Positions 1 to 8,347 are shown, counted from the stretch's first letter. The stretch is 64,000 nucleotides of DNA from Flavobacteria bacterium BAL38 (GCA_000169355.1 AAXX01000001.1:248001-312000), one strand, 5' to 3'. Program-made: numbers and translations. Notes: generated by a model from the sequence alone, not told the origin.

Positions 1-131
1 ACATGTAGGGCATTTCTATCGGCGGTTGAAAAAACAGCAACCGTTTTAATTCCCATTTTTTTTGCAGTTTTCATTACTCTTATGGCAATTTCACCGCGAT
101 TTGCAACTAATATTTTGGTTATTTTTTTCAT
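1..131 (-). CDS. Biotin carboxylase subunit of an acyl-CoA carboxylase, N-terminal fragment (cut by window edge)
   Basis: Only the first 43 codons are present; the rest lies beyond base 1. The start reads [20 protein letters not shown] and continues into [20 protein letters not shown]. This is the invariant N-terminus of the biotin-carboxylase ATP-grasp family (AccC, PccA and MccA type): the ANRGEIA motif opens the pre-ATP-grasp Rossmann fold. The enzyme carboxylates biotin on its carrier using ATP and bicarbonate. It lies 71 bp downstream of the biotin carrier gene in the same direction, so the two are probably one operon. Together with meaB elsewhere in the window, a propionyl-CoA carboxylase is the likeliest assignment, but acetyl- or methylcrotonyl-CoA specificity cannot be excluded from this fragment. 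Confidence 0.9.
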   Translation of the reverse strand, partial: MKKITKILVANRGEIAIRVMKTAKKMGIKTVAVFSTADRNALH

Positions 132-202
132 TTATCCTGAATTTATTTCAGTATTTCCACTTTTTAAAAAGTCTAAATACTTACTACTTTTATCTTATCA
201 CT

Positions 203-688
203 TTATTCAAATTCAACTAATAATTGTCCTTTGTCAACTGCATTTCCTTTTTCAACAGCAATAGATTTAATAACTCCATCTCTTGGCGAAAGGAAGCTGT
301 TTTCCATTTTCATCGCTTCTAAAATTAATAAAGAATCGTTTTCTTTTACAGATTGACCTACTTCTACGTTAATTTCAAGAATTAAACCTGGCATTGGAGC
401 CTTAATTGCATTAACAACTTTAGTCTTTCCTCTTTCAATTCCCATACCTTTGATTAATTCATCTAAAGGATCTGAAATTGCAACTTCATACGTATTGTTG
501 TTGACTTTAATTATGTATCTTTTTGAAATAAAATCTGTTGAAACAATTTCTGCTTTAAAAGGTTTGTGATCTTTTAACACATGAAACTTTAAATCCTCAA
601 CCTGAACAGCATCAAGTTTTTTAAGTTTACTTTCAGTTAGTTCAAAAGAAGTTGAACTATTCACTAAAAGTTTATAATTGGTATCCAT
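203..688 (-). CDS. Biotin carboxyl carrier subunit of acyl-CoA carboxylase
   Basis: A 161-residue protein whose C-terminal 75 residues form a biotinyl/lipoyl domain: a proline-rich entry (APMPG), then the biotinylation motif EAMKMEN. The biotin-accepting lysine is K127, 35 residues from the C-terminus, the usual spacing in biotin carriers. The first 90 residues are a less conserved domain typical of the separate carrier subunits of Bacteroidota acyl-CoA carboxylases. The protein shuttles carboxybiotin between the biotin carboxylase (encoded just downstream) and a carboxyltransferase that is not in the window. Propionyl-CoA carboxylase is the most likely complex by inference. Confidence 0.92.
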   Translation of the reverse strand: MDTNYKLLVNSSTSFELTESKLKKLDAVQVEDLKFHVLKDHKPFKAEIVSTDFISKRYIIKVNNNTYEVAISDPLDELIKGMGIERGKTKVVNAIKAPMPGLILEINVEVGQSVKENDSLLILEAMKMENSFLSPRDGVIKSIAVEKGNAVDKGQLLVEFE

Positions 689-781
689 ATTAGATTATTT
701 TTAGTTGCAGTAAACTTACAAAAAGAAATCGTTTGCGTAAATGATAAATCTCATAAATTTTGTAAAAATAATATAGCTATT

Positions 782-3001
782 TTATAATAAAAGTAATCCG
801 GATGCTCTTAAAGTTTGCATCGGTTTACTGAACCAAAACAACTCAAAATCTTCTAATTCACTTTCAAAACTAGACTTTAGTTGAGAAAAAGTAGTTTTAT
901 TTTCACTATTAACCGAAAGCAATTTTAAAACAGAAACTAGCCATTTACCTTCTGCTTCATTTAAAACGATATCGAAGGAATTTACTTTAGTATGAAAACT
1001 TAATTTCATCATTTCCCAACTATTTCCTTTTTTAGACTTCGTAAAAATTTCAATTTGTGGATGACTTCCTAACCATACTATTCTTGAATTAGGTCTTGCA
1101 GTTAAATTTGGTTCTTTTTGAAGGCAATTGAATATAAAATCGCTCGGAATTTTAGTTTTTGGAATTTTAAAATCGAACCAATCTTGTAAATCATAATCGA
1201 AACAAATGCCATGCATATAATTAAATAATGATTTTTTCAATCCGAAACTAAACTTATCGTGATTGATTCCGGTTTTATCTTTAAAATTAATGTCGTTGTT
1301 GGCAAACGTAATTTTGTTTTGCTCTGGAATTACGCCAAATTCTTCAGGGAACATTCCTACAGGAGAATGCGCAGTCATAGCAAATTGATGCCAAAAACCA
1401 CTTTGCAAAACACCTAATTCAAACAATTGACGCACCATTTCTAAACTATCTACCGTTTCTTGAATGGTTTGTGTTGGGTAACCGTACATCAAATACGCAT
1501 GCACCATAATTCCCGATTCGGTAAAATTTCGGGTGACTTGCGCTACTTGTTCAACGGTTACTCCTTTTTTAATTAATTCTAAAAGTCGGTCAGAAGCCAC
1601 TTCTAATCCACCAGAAACCGCAATACAACCCGATTCTTTCAACAACAAACACAAATCAGCAGTAAAGCTTTTTTCAAAACGAATGTTCGTCCACCAAGTG
1701 ACAACTAATTTACGTTTGATAATTTCCAAAGCTACTTCACGCATTAATGCTGGTGGCGCTGCTTCATCAACAAAATGAAAACCGTTTTCGCCTGTTTGAG
1801 CGATTAATTCTTCCATTCGGTCGACCAGAATTTTGGCAGCAATGGGTTCGTATAACTTTATGTAATCTAAAGAAATATCACAAAACGTACATTTTCCCCA
1901 ATAGCAACCGTGCGCCATGGTGAGTTTATTCCAACGACCATCGCTCCACAAACTGTGCATAGGATTTGCAATTTCGATGACCGAAATGTATTTATCCAAC
2001 AACAAATCAGAATAATCGGGTGTTCCTACTTCACTTTGTTTATAATCGTGACGAATGGAATTATTTTTATAAACGACTTGATTGTTTTCTAGAAGGAAGG
2101 TTCTTTTAGCCTCCCCTAACCCCTCCAAAGGAGGGGAATTAAGAACGTAATTAACAAGTAATTCGACTGGAAATTCTCCATCATCTAACGTAATAAAATC
2201 AAAAAATTCGAAAACACGTTGGTCTTTTAATTCGCGAAGTTCCGTATTAGGAAAACCACCACCCATTGCAATATTTATAGTCGGAAAATTCGCTTTTATG
2301 AATTGGCCACAGCGAAAAGCGCTGTATAAATTACCTGGAAATGGAACTGAGATTAACACCAATTTTGGTTGAACACTTTCAACTCTTTCTTTCAAAATTT
2401 TAAGCGTAATAGTATCAATGAAAGTTGGGGCATTTTGCAAATGATTATATAATTCATCAAACGAATTTGCACTACGTCCCAAACGCTCTGCATAGCGACT
2501 AAAACCAAAATTTTCATCAACACATTCCACAATAAAATCCGACAAATCTTCTAAATATAAGGTGGCTAAATGTTTGGCTTTGTCATGCATTCCCATGGTT
2601 CCAAAAGCCCATTCCATATCATCTAATTGCTCAAAACGAGATGCTTCTGGAAGAAAATTTCCAGCACAAATTTGTCGCGCTAACGACGGATTTTTTCCTT
2701 GAAGAAAAGCGATTACGGAATCAATGGTTTTGATGTAATCGTCTTTTAGAAAGTAGATTCTTTCTGAGTTAGAAGTTGGGAGTTGGGAGTTGGGAGAATC
2801 AGCATCTCGACTTCGCTCGATGTGACAAAAAATATCTGTTAAACCTTCTTTTGAAAACAGTTCTAAAATCACTTCGATACCTAAATCCATTTGGTAAGCC
2901 GAAATGTTTTTGGTATTCAGAAAACCTTTCAAATAAGCCGTTGCTGGATACGGTGTATTCAGTTGGGTAAAAGGTGGAGTGATTAAGAGAATGTCTTTCA
3001 A
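782..3001 (-). CDS. B12-binding domain radical SAM protein
   Basis: A protein of about 739 residues. The N-terminus (LLITPPFTQLNTPYPATAYL) and the region to about residue 290 resemble a cobalamin-binding Rossmann domain. The radical SAM core follows, with the cluster motif GCYWGKCTFCDIS (C366, C371, C374; spacing CX4CX2C, one residue longer than the classic CX3CX2C). The C-terminal third is family-specific. Substrate unknown. I place the start at the TTG at 3001 (MKDILLITPPF) because the upstream in-frame TTG at 3019 lies inside a -7 box (TACCTTTG, 3024-3017). Odd feature: two in-frame insertions made of dispersed repeat DNA, near residues 59-80 (HIERSRD, SPNSQLPTSN) and 289-298 (SPPLEGLGEA). 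The reading frame stays open through both. Confidence 0.85.
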   Translation of the reverse strand: MKDILLITPPFTQLNTPYPATAYLKGFLNTKNISAYQMDLGIEVILELFSKEGLTDIFCHIERSRDADSPNSQLPTSNSERIYFLKDDYIKTIDSVIAFLQGKNPSLARQICAGNFLPEASRFEQLDDMEWAFGTMGMHDKAKHLATLYLEDLSDFIVECVDENFGFSRYAERLGRSANSFDELYNHLQNAPTFIDTITLKILKERVESVQPKLVLISVPFPGNLYSAFRCGQFIKANFPTINIAMGGGFPNTELRELKDQRVFEFFDFITLDDGEFPVELLVNYVLNSPPLEGLGEAKRTFLLENNQVVYKNNSIRHDYKQSEVGTPDYSDLLLDKYISVIEIANPMHSLWSDGRWNKLTMAHGCYWGKCTFCDISLDYIKLYEPIAAKILVDRMEELIAQTGENGFHFVDEAAPPALMREVALEIIKRKLVVTWWTNIRFEKSFTADLCLLLKESGCIAVSGGLEVASDRLLELIKKGVTVEQVAQVTRNFTESGIMVHAYLMYGYPTQTIQETVDSLEMVRQLFELGVLQSGFWHQFAMTAHSPVGMFPEEFGVIPEQNKITFANNDINFKDKTGINHDKFSFGLKKSLFNYMHGICFDYDLQDWFDFKIPKTKIPSDFIFNCLQKEPNLTARPNSRIVWLGSHPQIEIFTKSKKGNSWEMMKLSFHTKVNSFDIVLNEAEGKWLVSVLKLLSVNSENKTTFSQLKSSFESELEDFELFWFSKPMQTLRASGLLLL
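2103..2138. repeat. Intragenic palindromic repeat inside the radical SAM gene
   Basis: A perfect 7-bp inverted repeat (CCCCTCC, AAA, GGAGGGG at 2120-2136) preceded by a C-rich CCCCTAA block. It is far more GC-rich than the surrounding gene and encodes the low-complexity insert SPPLEGLGEA. It looks like a short dispersed palindrome that landed in frame. From general knowledge, the same peptide insert turns up in unrelated Flavobacterium proteins; I cannot verify that here. Confidence 0.65.
2763..2826. repeat. Intragenic heptamer array plus palindromic element inside the radical SAM gene
   Basis: Positions 2763-2797 are five consecutive 7-bp words. Read on the coding (minus) strand they are TCTCCCA, ACTCCCA twice, ACTTCTA and ACTCAGA. 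Directly next to them, 2803-2826 is an imperfect palindrome built on CTCGACTTCGCTCGA, which closely matches an intergenic copy at 22408-22430. Both parts are translated in frame (HIERSRD and NSQLPTSNSE) without a stop. The array belongs to the same word family as those at 6174, 12500, 17201, 21445, 22037, 25292, 43008, 63524 and 63631. Confidence 0.75.
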
Positions 3002-3118
3002 GTCATAGATTTTTTGCAAAGGTAAAATTAAAATTTAAGGCTTTTAACTATAAATTGGCAAAATGTTAATTATTGTCATTTGATTTTTGATTATTTTAGC
3101 AAAAAATTACCCTTTAAA

Positions 3119-4714
3119 ATGCCAAACGACTGTATAACGTATCAAAATTCAGGCTATTTCATACCGCTAATTGTTGATTATTTAGACCAAAAATCTGAAT
3201 TACAATCGTTATACAATAGATTTCCAAAAATTGAAAACTTTAAAGATCAAATGAGTGAAAAAAATGAAAATTTTCCATTTGAGAATCGTGAAATCTTGGT
3301 GTCTGAATTAGAAAAACAGTATGCAAATTTTGTACTATCTGAAAGTACTTTACACAACATTAAACTCTTAAAACAATCTAATACATATACTATTACCACT
3401 GGGCATCAGCTTAATTTATTTACTGGACCGTTATATTTTTTGTACAAAATTGTTACTACTATTAATTTATGTAAAGAATTAAAAAAATCATACCCAACTG
3501 AAAATTTCGTTCCTATTTATTGGATGGCTACTGAAGACCATGATTTTGAAGAAATCAATTATTTTAATTTTAATGAGGAGAAAATTCAGTGGAAAAAAGA
3601 AAGTAATGGACCCGTTGGCCGATTAGAAACTTCGGAATTAAATTTGGTATTTGAAACTTTTTCATCTAAACTAGGATTAGGAAATAATGCCACTTATTTA
3701 AAAGAATTATTCAAAAAATCGTATCTAGAACATGAAAATTTAGCTGATGCTACCAGATATTTAGCTAACGAGTTATTTAAAAATGAAGGTTTAGTTATTC
3801 TTGATGGCGATTCTAAAGAATTGAAAAAAATATTTCTTCCGCAACTAAAAGAGGAGTTAAAAAACCAAACTTCATTTAAAAAAGTAAATGAAACCATTCT
3901 TAAATTAAAAGAATACAACATTCAAGTTAATCCAAGAGAAATTAACTTATTTTATATTCAAAATAAATTAAGAGAACGCATTATTTTTGAAAACGGAAGT
4001 TATTTAATTAATAACACTAAATTAAAATTTACAGAACAAGAACTTTTGGTTGAATTAGAAAATCATCCAGAAAATTTTAGTCCGAATGTAATATTAAGAC
4101 CACTTTACCAAGAAGTTATTTTACCCAATTTGTGTTATATTGGTGGTGGTGGTGAAATTGCTTATTGGCTTGAATTAAAATCTAATTTTGAAGCAAACAA
4201 AATTACATTTCCCATACTTTTAGTTCGAAATTCTGTCCTTTTAGCAACAGAAAAACAAGTTTCAAAATTAGATAAGTTAAACGTTTGTTGGAATGACGTT
4301 TTTTTATCTCAAAACAAGCTACTAGATAAAAAAACGAAAGAATTTTCTGCGTTCATTATTGATTTTTCGGAACAAAAAGAAACTTTAAGAAAGCAATTTG
4401 AAGCATTATACGAAATTGCTAATAAAACAGATAAGTCTTTTTTAGGAGCTGTAAAAGCTCAAGAAATAAAACAACTAAAAGGTCTTGATAATTTAGAAAA
4501 AAAACTACTTAGAGCCGAAAAAAGAATTCATACTGAAAAATTAAATAGTATTTTAAAAATTCAAGATGAATTATTTCCAAACCATGGTTTACAAGAAAGA
4601 ACAGCAAATTTTGCTGCTTTTTATGATAAAATCAATTCCTATGATGCTTTTTTACAAAAACTACACGCTGATTTACAGCCTTTAGAACATAATTTCACTG
4701 TTGTTACAATTTAA
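3119..4714 (+). CDS. bshC: Bacillithiol biosynthesis cysteine-adding enzyme BshC
   Basis: About 531 residues, the normal BshC length. BshC adds cysteine to glucosaminyl-malate in the last step of bacillithiol synthesis, in the cytoplasm. Family hallmarks: TITTGHQLNLFTGPLYFLYK (nucleotide-binding-like loop), WMATEDHDFEEI, the region ILRPLYQEVILPNLCYIGG, GEIAYWLELK, and a C-terminal coiled coil. I chose the ATG at 3119 (MPNDCITYQ) over the in-frame ATG at 3080, because BshC proteins begin close to that point and the 13 extra residues are encoded by promoter-like AT-rich DNA. It is divergent from the radical SAM gene, with a short shared promoter region. No other bsh gene is in the window. Confidence 0.93.
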   Translation: MPNDCITYQNSGYFIPLIVDYLDQKSELQSLYNRFPKIENFKDQMSEKNENFPFENREILVSELEKQYANFVLSESTLHNIKLLKQSNTYTITTGHQLNLFTGPLYFLYKIVTTINLCKELKKSYPTENFVPIYWMATEDHDFEEINYFNFNEEKIQWKKESNGPVGRLETSELNLVFETFSSKLGLGNNATYLKELFKKSYLEHENLADATRYLANELFKNEGLVILDGDSKELKKIFLPQLKEELKNQTSFKKVNETILKLKEYNIQVNPREINLFYIQNKLRERIIFENGSYLINNTKLKFTEQELLVELENHPENFSPNVILRPLYQEVILPNLCYIGGGGEIAYWLELKSNFEANKITFPILLVRNSVLLATEKQVSKLDKLNVCWNDVFLSQNKLLDKKTKEFSAFIIDFSEQKETLRKQFEALYEIANKTDKSFLGAVKAQEIKQLKGLDNLEKKLLRAEKRIHTEKLNSILKIQDELFPNHGLQERTANFAAFYDKINSYDAFLQKLHADLQPLEHNFTVVTI

Positions 4715-4865
4715 AAAATATCGATAAAATGCTTTTTTGTTCGACAAAAAGCAATATATTTATTTTTTTACTATAAATTTTAGCGTAAAATCAACAATAT
4801 AACATTTAAACTGCTTATTGTTAAATTATTATTATATTTGCGTACCTAAATTAACAACATAACTT

Positions 4866-5693
4866 ATGAAAAAAATTACGTTTTATTCCACCTTATTAAT
4901 TACAATTTTATCTCTTTTAGCCTTTAAAAATAGTATTATCAACTCTGATTTAGTTAAAATTCAGGGAGGAACTTTTAAAATGGGTTCAAAAAAATCTGAT
5001 GGATTAGCAGATGTAGATGAGCAAAACGAACATAGTGTAACCTTAAATTCATTTGAGATTAGTAAATTTGAAGTTACCGTATGGGAATGGAAAGAATTTA
5101 TTAAAGCTAACAAGATGAAAATGCCTGCAAAACCAACTTGGGGATGGCAAGACAATCATCCAATTAATGGAATAACTTGGAACGAAGCAATAGCCTATTG
5201 TAATTGGTTAAGTAAAAAAGAAAAACTTCAGCCAGTGTACACAAAAAAAGGCCCAAATTTTATTTGCAACTTTAAAGCTAATGGTTATAGACTTCCAACT
5301 GAAGCAGAATGGGAATATGCTGCTAAAGGAGGTGCTCTTTCAAAATCATTTAAATATAGTGGCAGTAATACTCTAGATGATGTTGCTTGGCACAAAGGGA
5401 ACAGTAAAGGAACACCACATACTATAGGAACCAAATTACCAAATGAACTAGGCTTGTATGATATGAGTGGAAATGTTTGGGAATGGTGTTGGGATTGGTA
5501 TAATAAAGATTTCTATAAATTAGAAAAAGGTGACAATCCAAAAGGTCCTGAAATGGGAAATAGAAGAAGTGTTAGAGGTGGTTCATGGGATAGCCAACCA
5601 AACTATGCAAGACCAGCTAATAGAATTTCTACAGAGCCAAATAAAACGCACGAATTTTATGGGTTTAGAATTGCCAGAAGTATTGTGAAATAA
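4866..5693 (+). CDS. SUMF1/formylglycine-generating-enzyme-fold exported protein
   Basis: 275 residues with an N-terminal export signal (MKKITFYSTLLITILSLLAF). The rest is an FGE-sulfatase (SUMF1) domain: VKIQGGTFKMGS at the start, EISKFEVTVWEW, the core GYRLPTEAEWEYAAKGG, GNVWEWCWDWY, and the end SVRGGSWDSQPNYARPANR with GFRIAR. The paired cysteines that bind copper in true formylglycine-generating enzymes are not present in the GGSW segment, so this is probably not a sulfatase maturase. The same fold occurs in T9SS/gliding proteins (GldK-like) and in many surface proteins. A -7 box TATATTTG lies at 4833-4840, 25 bp before the ATG. It stands alone between bshC and ndk. Confidence 0.85.
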   Translation: MKKITFYSTLLITILSLLAFKNSIINSDLVKIQGGTFKMGSKKSDGLADVDEQNEHSVTLNSFEISKFEVTVWEWKEFIKANKMKMPAKPTWGWQDNHPINGITWNEAIAYCNWLSKKEKLQPVYTKKGPNFICNFKANGYRLPTEAEWEYAAKGGALSKSFKYSGSNTLDDVAWHKGNSKGTPHTIGTKLPNELGLYDMSGNVWEWCWDWYNKDFYKLEKGDNPKGPEMGNRRSVRGGSWDSQPNYARPANRISTEPNKTHEFYGFRIARSIVK

Positions 5694-5706
5694 ATTTAAA
5701 ACAATC

Positions 5707-5736
5707 TTGCAAAACCTATTAATAATAGTAACTTTG
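5707..5736 (+). promoter_or_regulatory. Bacteroidota-type promoter of ndk
   Basis: TTG at 5707-5709, a 19-bp spacer, then TAACTTTG at 5729-5736. This matches the Bacteroidota primary sigma-factor consensus (TTG, N19, TAnnTTTG) exactly. The ndk start codon follows 16 bp downstream, giving a very short leader. Confidence 0.8.
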
Positions 5737-5752
5737 CAAAAAATTTAAAAAA

Positions 5753-6172
5753 ATGGCAACAAACAGAACATTTACAATGATTAAACCAGATGCTGTAGAA
5801 AACGGACATATTGGTGGAATCTTAAACATGATTACAGAAGGTGGTTTCAAAATCGTTTCTTTGAAATTAACTCAATTAACTATTGCTGATGCACAAGCTT
5901 TTTATGCTGTTCATGCTGCAAGACCATTTTTTGGTGAATTAGTTGAATTTATGACAAGAGGTCCAATCGTGGCTGCTATCTTAGAAAAAGAAAATGCAGT
6001 GGAAGATTTTAGAACTTTAATTGGTGCTACAAATCCTGCTGATGCAGCTGAAGGTACAATCCGTAAAAAATATGCTACATCAATAGGTGAAAATGCAGTT
6101 CACGGATCTGATTCTGATGAAAATGCTGCAATTGAAGGTGCTTTCCATTTTTCAGGAAGAGAGCAATTTTAG
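5753..6172 (+). CDS. ndk: Nucleoside diphosphate kinase
   Basis: 139 residues, full length for the family. It transfers the gamma-phosphate from ATP to NDPs through a phosphohistidine, balancing cytoplasmic NTP pools. Visible signatures: [13 protein letters not shown] at the N-terminus, [15 protein letters not shown] in the nucleotide site, and the active-site motif NAVHGSDS with catalytic His117. It has its own consensus promoter and ends before a hairpin terminator shared with the convergent DUF721 gene. A heptamer repeat array begins right at its stop codon. Confidence 0.97.
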   Translation: MATNRTFTMIKPDAVENGHIGGILNMITEGGFKIVSLKLTQLTIADAQAFYAVHAARPFFGELVEFMTRGPIVAAILEKENAVEDFRTLIGATNPADAAEGTIRKKYATSIGENAVHGSDSDENAAIEGAFHFSGREQF

Positions 6173-6173
6173 T

Positions 6174-6205
6174 ATTGAGTGTTCAGTCGCAGTTGACAGT
6201 ATAGT
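6174..6205. repeat. Short heptamer array after ndk
   Basis: Words of 5-7 bp that end in AGT on the plus strand: ATTGAGT, GTTCAGT, CGCAGT, TGACAGT, ATAGT. On the minus strand each begins with ACT. Same word family as the other arrays in this window; it starts two bases after the ndk stop codon. Confidence 0.6.
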
Positions 6206-6225
6206 CGATTATGTATAGAAATATA

Positions 6226-6258
6226 AAATCCCGATTCAATGAATCGGGATTTTTTTTA
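6226..6258. terminator. Bidirectional intrinsic terminator between ndk and DUF721
   Basis: An 11-bp perfect stem (AATCCCGATTC / GAATCGGGATT at 6227-6237 and 6241-6251) with a 3-base loop, followed by a run of eight T. A short A-rich flank on the other side lets it also serve the minus-strand gene, whose stop codon sits in the T tract. Confidence 0.85.
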
Positions 6259-6552
6259 TCGTAAAATTAAATTTGTTACCAAGTCTTTTCGAAGTTCTTC
6301 ATTTATCATTTTTATGATTTTGTCTTTTCCGTAACTTAATTCTTCTCGCAAAACTGCTGATGACAATGCAACATAAAGTGTACTTCCTTTTAATTGAATT
6401 TCAGTTGTATAATTATTTACTCCGTTTCCCATTAAGTTTTTCCATGCATCTCGAACGTTAACAACATCCATTCCTGCTTCTAACTTATTTTGCGATATAA
6501 ATTGTTTTAATACATCTCCTATCGGACTTTCTTCATTAAATCGTTTTGCCAT
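6256..6552 (-). CDS. DUF721 (DciA-like) domain protein
   Basis: A 98-residue cytoplasmic protein consisting of one DUF721 domain: an N-terminal helix (SPIGDVLKQFISQNKLEAGMD), then VRDAWKNLMGNGVNNYTTEI and a strand-rich part (LYVALSSAVLREELSYGKDKIIKMIN). DUF721 proteins are related to DciA, which helps load the replicative helicase in bacteria that lack DnaC. The role in Bacteroidota is inferred from the family only. It lies 2 bp downstream of the lipoprotein gene that precedes it, so the two are probably cotranscribed. Confidence 0.85.
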   Translation of the reverse strand: MAKRFNEESPIGDVLKQFISQNKLEAGMDVVNVRDAWKNLMGNGVNNYTTEIQLKGSTLYVALSSAVLREELSYGKDKIIKMINEELRKDLVTNLILR

Positions 6553-6554
6553 AG

Positions 6555-6971
6555 TTATTTTATAGAAAATTTAGCTGGTCTTTTATAATGATACTCTAAT
6601 TCTTGCTGATTTTTTAGAACTAATTTATCATTTGTTAATTCGATAATATTTTCATCCCAGCTAGCATAATTTGTTTTATACTGAATAGTAGCGTCGCCAT
6701 CTTTAAAAGTTATAATAATATCTTCTTGATGATCATTCGTTAAATATGATCCATCTAATTGTGGCATTACTTTTTTTCTAAAACCTTTATTTGATTCTAT
6801 TTTAAAAAAGTCAATGGTTTCATTTATCTTATATTCTTTCATTTCACCATTTGGTAGTTCTACTTTTTCAATTTCCCAATAACCATTCAAATACTGTATA
6901 TTGTCATTGGTAATAGTTTGTTTACAAGACGATAATACTATAAAAGCTATAAATACGATTATTTTTTTCAT
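6555..6971 (-). CDS. Small lipoprotein of unknown function (lipocalin-like)
   Basis: 138 residues beginning with a lipoprotein signal peptide (MKKIIVFIAFIVLSSCKQ; lipobox LSSC, lipidated Cys16). The mature part starts with LNGYWEIEKVELPNGEMKEY, the pattern of lipocalin-like small lipoproteins in Flavobacteriaceae, and is rich in alternating strands. No catalytic residues are evident. It is probably anchored in the envelope and transcribed ahead of DUF721. I do not recognise a specific function. Confidence 0.75.
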   Translation of the reverse strand: MKKIIVFIAFIVLSSCKQTITNDNIQYLNGYWEIEKVELPNGEMKEYKINETIDFFKIESNKGFRKKVMPQLDGSYLTNDHQEDIIITFKDGDATIQYKTNYASWDENIIELTNDKLVLKNQQELEYHYKRPAKFSIK

Positions 6972-7075
6972 TTGAAACCTTTTTATTAAGGCATAAAATT
7001 ACAATTATTTCTCTTTTGAATTAAACTATTCCTTACTTTTATTGTCTAACAATTGTACAACCCTAAATAACCTTT

Positions 7076-8134
7076 ATGAAAAAAATCATAATTTTTGTAG
7101 TCGCTTTACTTTTGTTCAGTTGTAGTTCAGAGGATACTTCAAATAATGAAGAAGCAATGTATTTTCCTCCTATAGGATCATCTACATGGGAAACTAAAAC
7201 GATATCTAACTTAGGATGGAATCAAGATGCCGTACAACCTCTATTAGATTATTTGGAATTAAAAAATTCAAAAAGCTTTATAATCCTTCAAAACGGAAGA
7301 ATTGTAATGGAAAATTATTTCAACGGACATACAGCTTCAACGAATTGGTATTGGGCAAGCGCCGGTAAAACTTTAACAGCAACAGTTACTGGGATTGCTG
7401 AACAAGAAGGCTATCTTTCTATTAACAACAAAGTTTCTGATTATTTAGGAGAAGGTTGGACAAGTATTCCTTTAGCTAAAGAAAATTTAATTACAAATAA
7501 GCATTTATTAACCATGTCTTCAGGCTTAAACGATGCTCTAGGTGATAATGTTTCTCCTGCAAATTTACAATATGTGGCAGATGCTGGAACACGTTGGGCA
7601 TATCATAATGTTTATGTCAAATTACAAGATGTAGTTTCCGAAGCGACTGGGCAAACCTGGACAAATTACTTTAATACTAAGTTAAGAGATAAAATTGGAA
7701 TGACAGGTGGTGCTTGGATTCAAAATGGAGGATTGAGTGTATATTGGAGTAATACTAGAAGTATGGCACGTTTTGGTTTATTAGCTTTGAATAACGGAAA
7801 ATGGGAAAATAACCAAATTATAAACGAAAATTATTTTAGAAATGGTACTACAACATCTCAAAACATAAACTTATCATATGGTTATTTATGGTGGTTAAAC
7901 GGAAAAACAAGTTATCATTTACCACAATCACAATTTCAATTTTCGGGAAGTTTAATTACAAGTGCTCCAAATGATATGTATTGTGCTTTAGGAAAAAATG
8001 ATCAGAAAATATATGTGATTCCCAGTAAAAAAATAGTCATCATAAGAATGGGAGATGCAGCTGATAATGTTAACTTAGCACTATCTGATTTTGATGATGT
8101 ATTATGGCAAAAAATAAATGCTGTTATAAACTAA
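7076..8134 (+). CDS. Lipoprotein serine hydrolase of the beta-lactamase/PBP4-like family
   Basis: 352 residues. The lipoprotein signal MKKIIIFVVALLLFSCSS has the lipidated cysteine at position 16. The beta-lactamase (class C-like) fold is shown by the SxxK motif in WASAGKTLTA (Ser95, Lys98), the YxN motif in WAYHNVY (Tyr176, Asn178) and a C-terminal GYLWWLNG strand. The family contains peptidases and esterases acting on cell-wall peptides or small esters. A canonical KTG/HTG triad is not obvious, so the substrate is open. It probably sits on the outer membrane, is monocistronic, and points towards the minus-strand ftsY operon. Confidence 0.85.
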   Translation: MKKIIIFVVALLLFSCSSEDTSNNEEAMYFPPIGSSTWETKTISNLGWNQDAVQPLLDYLELKNSKSFIILQNGRIVMENYFNGHTASTNWYWASAGKTLTATVTGIAEQEGYLSINNKVSDYLGEGWTSIPLAKENLITNKHLLTMSSGLNDALGDNVSPANLQYVADAGTRWAYHNVYVKLQDVVSEATGQTWTNYFNTKLRDKIGMTGGAWIQNGGLSVYWSNTRSMARFGLLALNNGKWENNQIINENYFRNGTTTSQNINLSYGYLWWLNGKTSYHLPQSQFQFSGSLITSAPNDMYCALGKNDQKIYVIPSKKIVIIRMGDAADNVNLALSDFDDVLWQKINAVIN

Positions 8135-8155
8135 CAGCATTTATTTTTTATTCTT

Positions 8156-8335
8156 TTATTTCTTTACCTTTTTTTTACCACTTGTAAATTTAATTAGCAA
8201 GTACATAAAAATTCCGAACGATGCCAATCGCAAAGTAAGAAATATATAATCATTATCACTAAATGGAATAGCTACTAAAGCCATAATAATAGCCGCAATT
8301 AGCAACTGAATTGTTCTGTATTTTAAAAATTCCAT
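8156..8335 (-). CDS. 59-residue membrane protein downstream of ftsY
   Basis: A short open frame from the ATG at 8335 to TAA at 8156: MEFLKYRTIQLLIAAIIMAL, then VAIPFSDNDYIFLTLRLASF and GIFMYLLIKFTSGKKKVKK. It has two hydrophobic segments (about residues 9-24 and 31-48) and a Lys-rich C-terminus, as expected for a small inner-membrane protein with a positively charged cytoplasmic tail. It starts 12 bp after the ftsY stop on the same strand, so it is probably cotranscribed. Its position next to the SRP receptor gene suggests, but does not prove, a membrane-biogenesis role. It falls below common gene-length cutoffs. Confidence 0.8.
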   Translation of the reverse strand: MEFLKYRTIQLLIAAIIMALVAIPFSDNDYIFLTLRLASFGIFMYLLIKFTSGKKKVKK

Positions 8336-8347
8336 GATCTATTTTAC

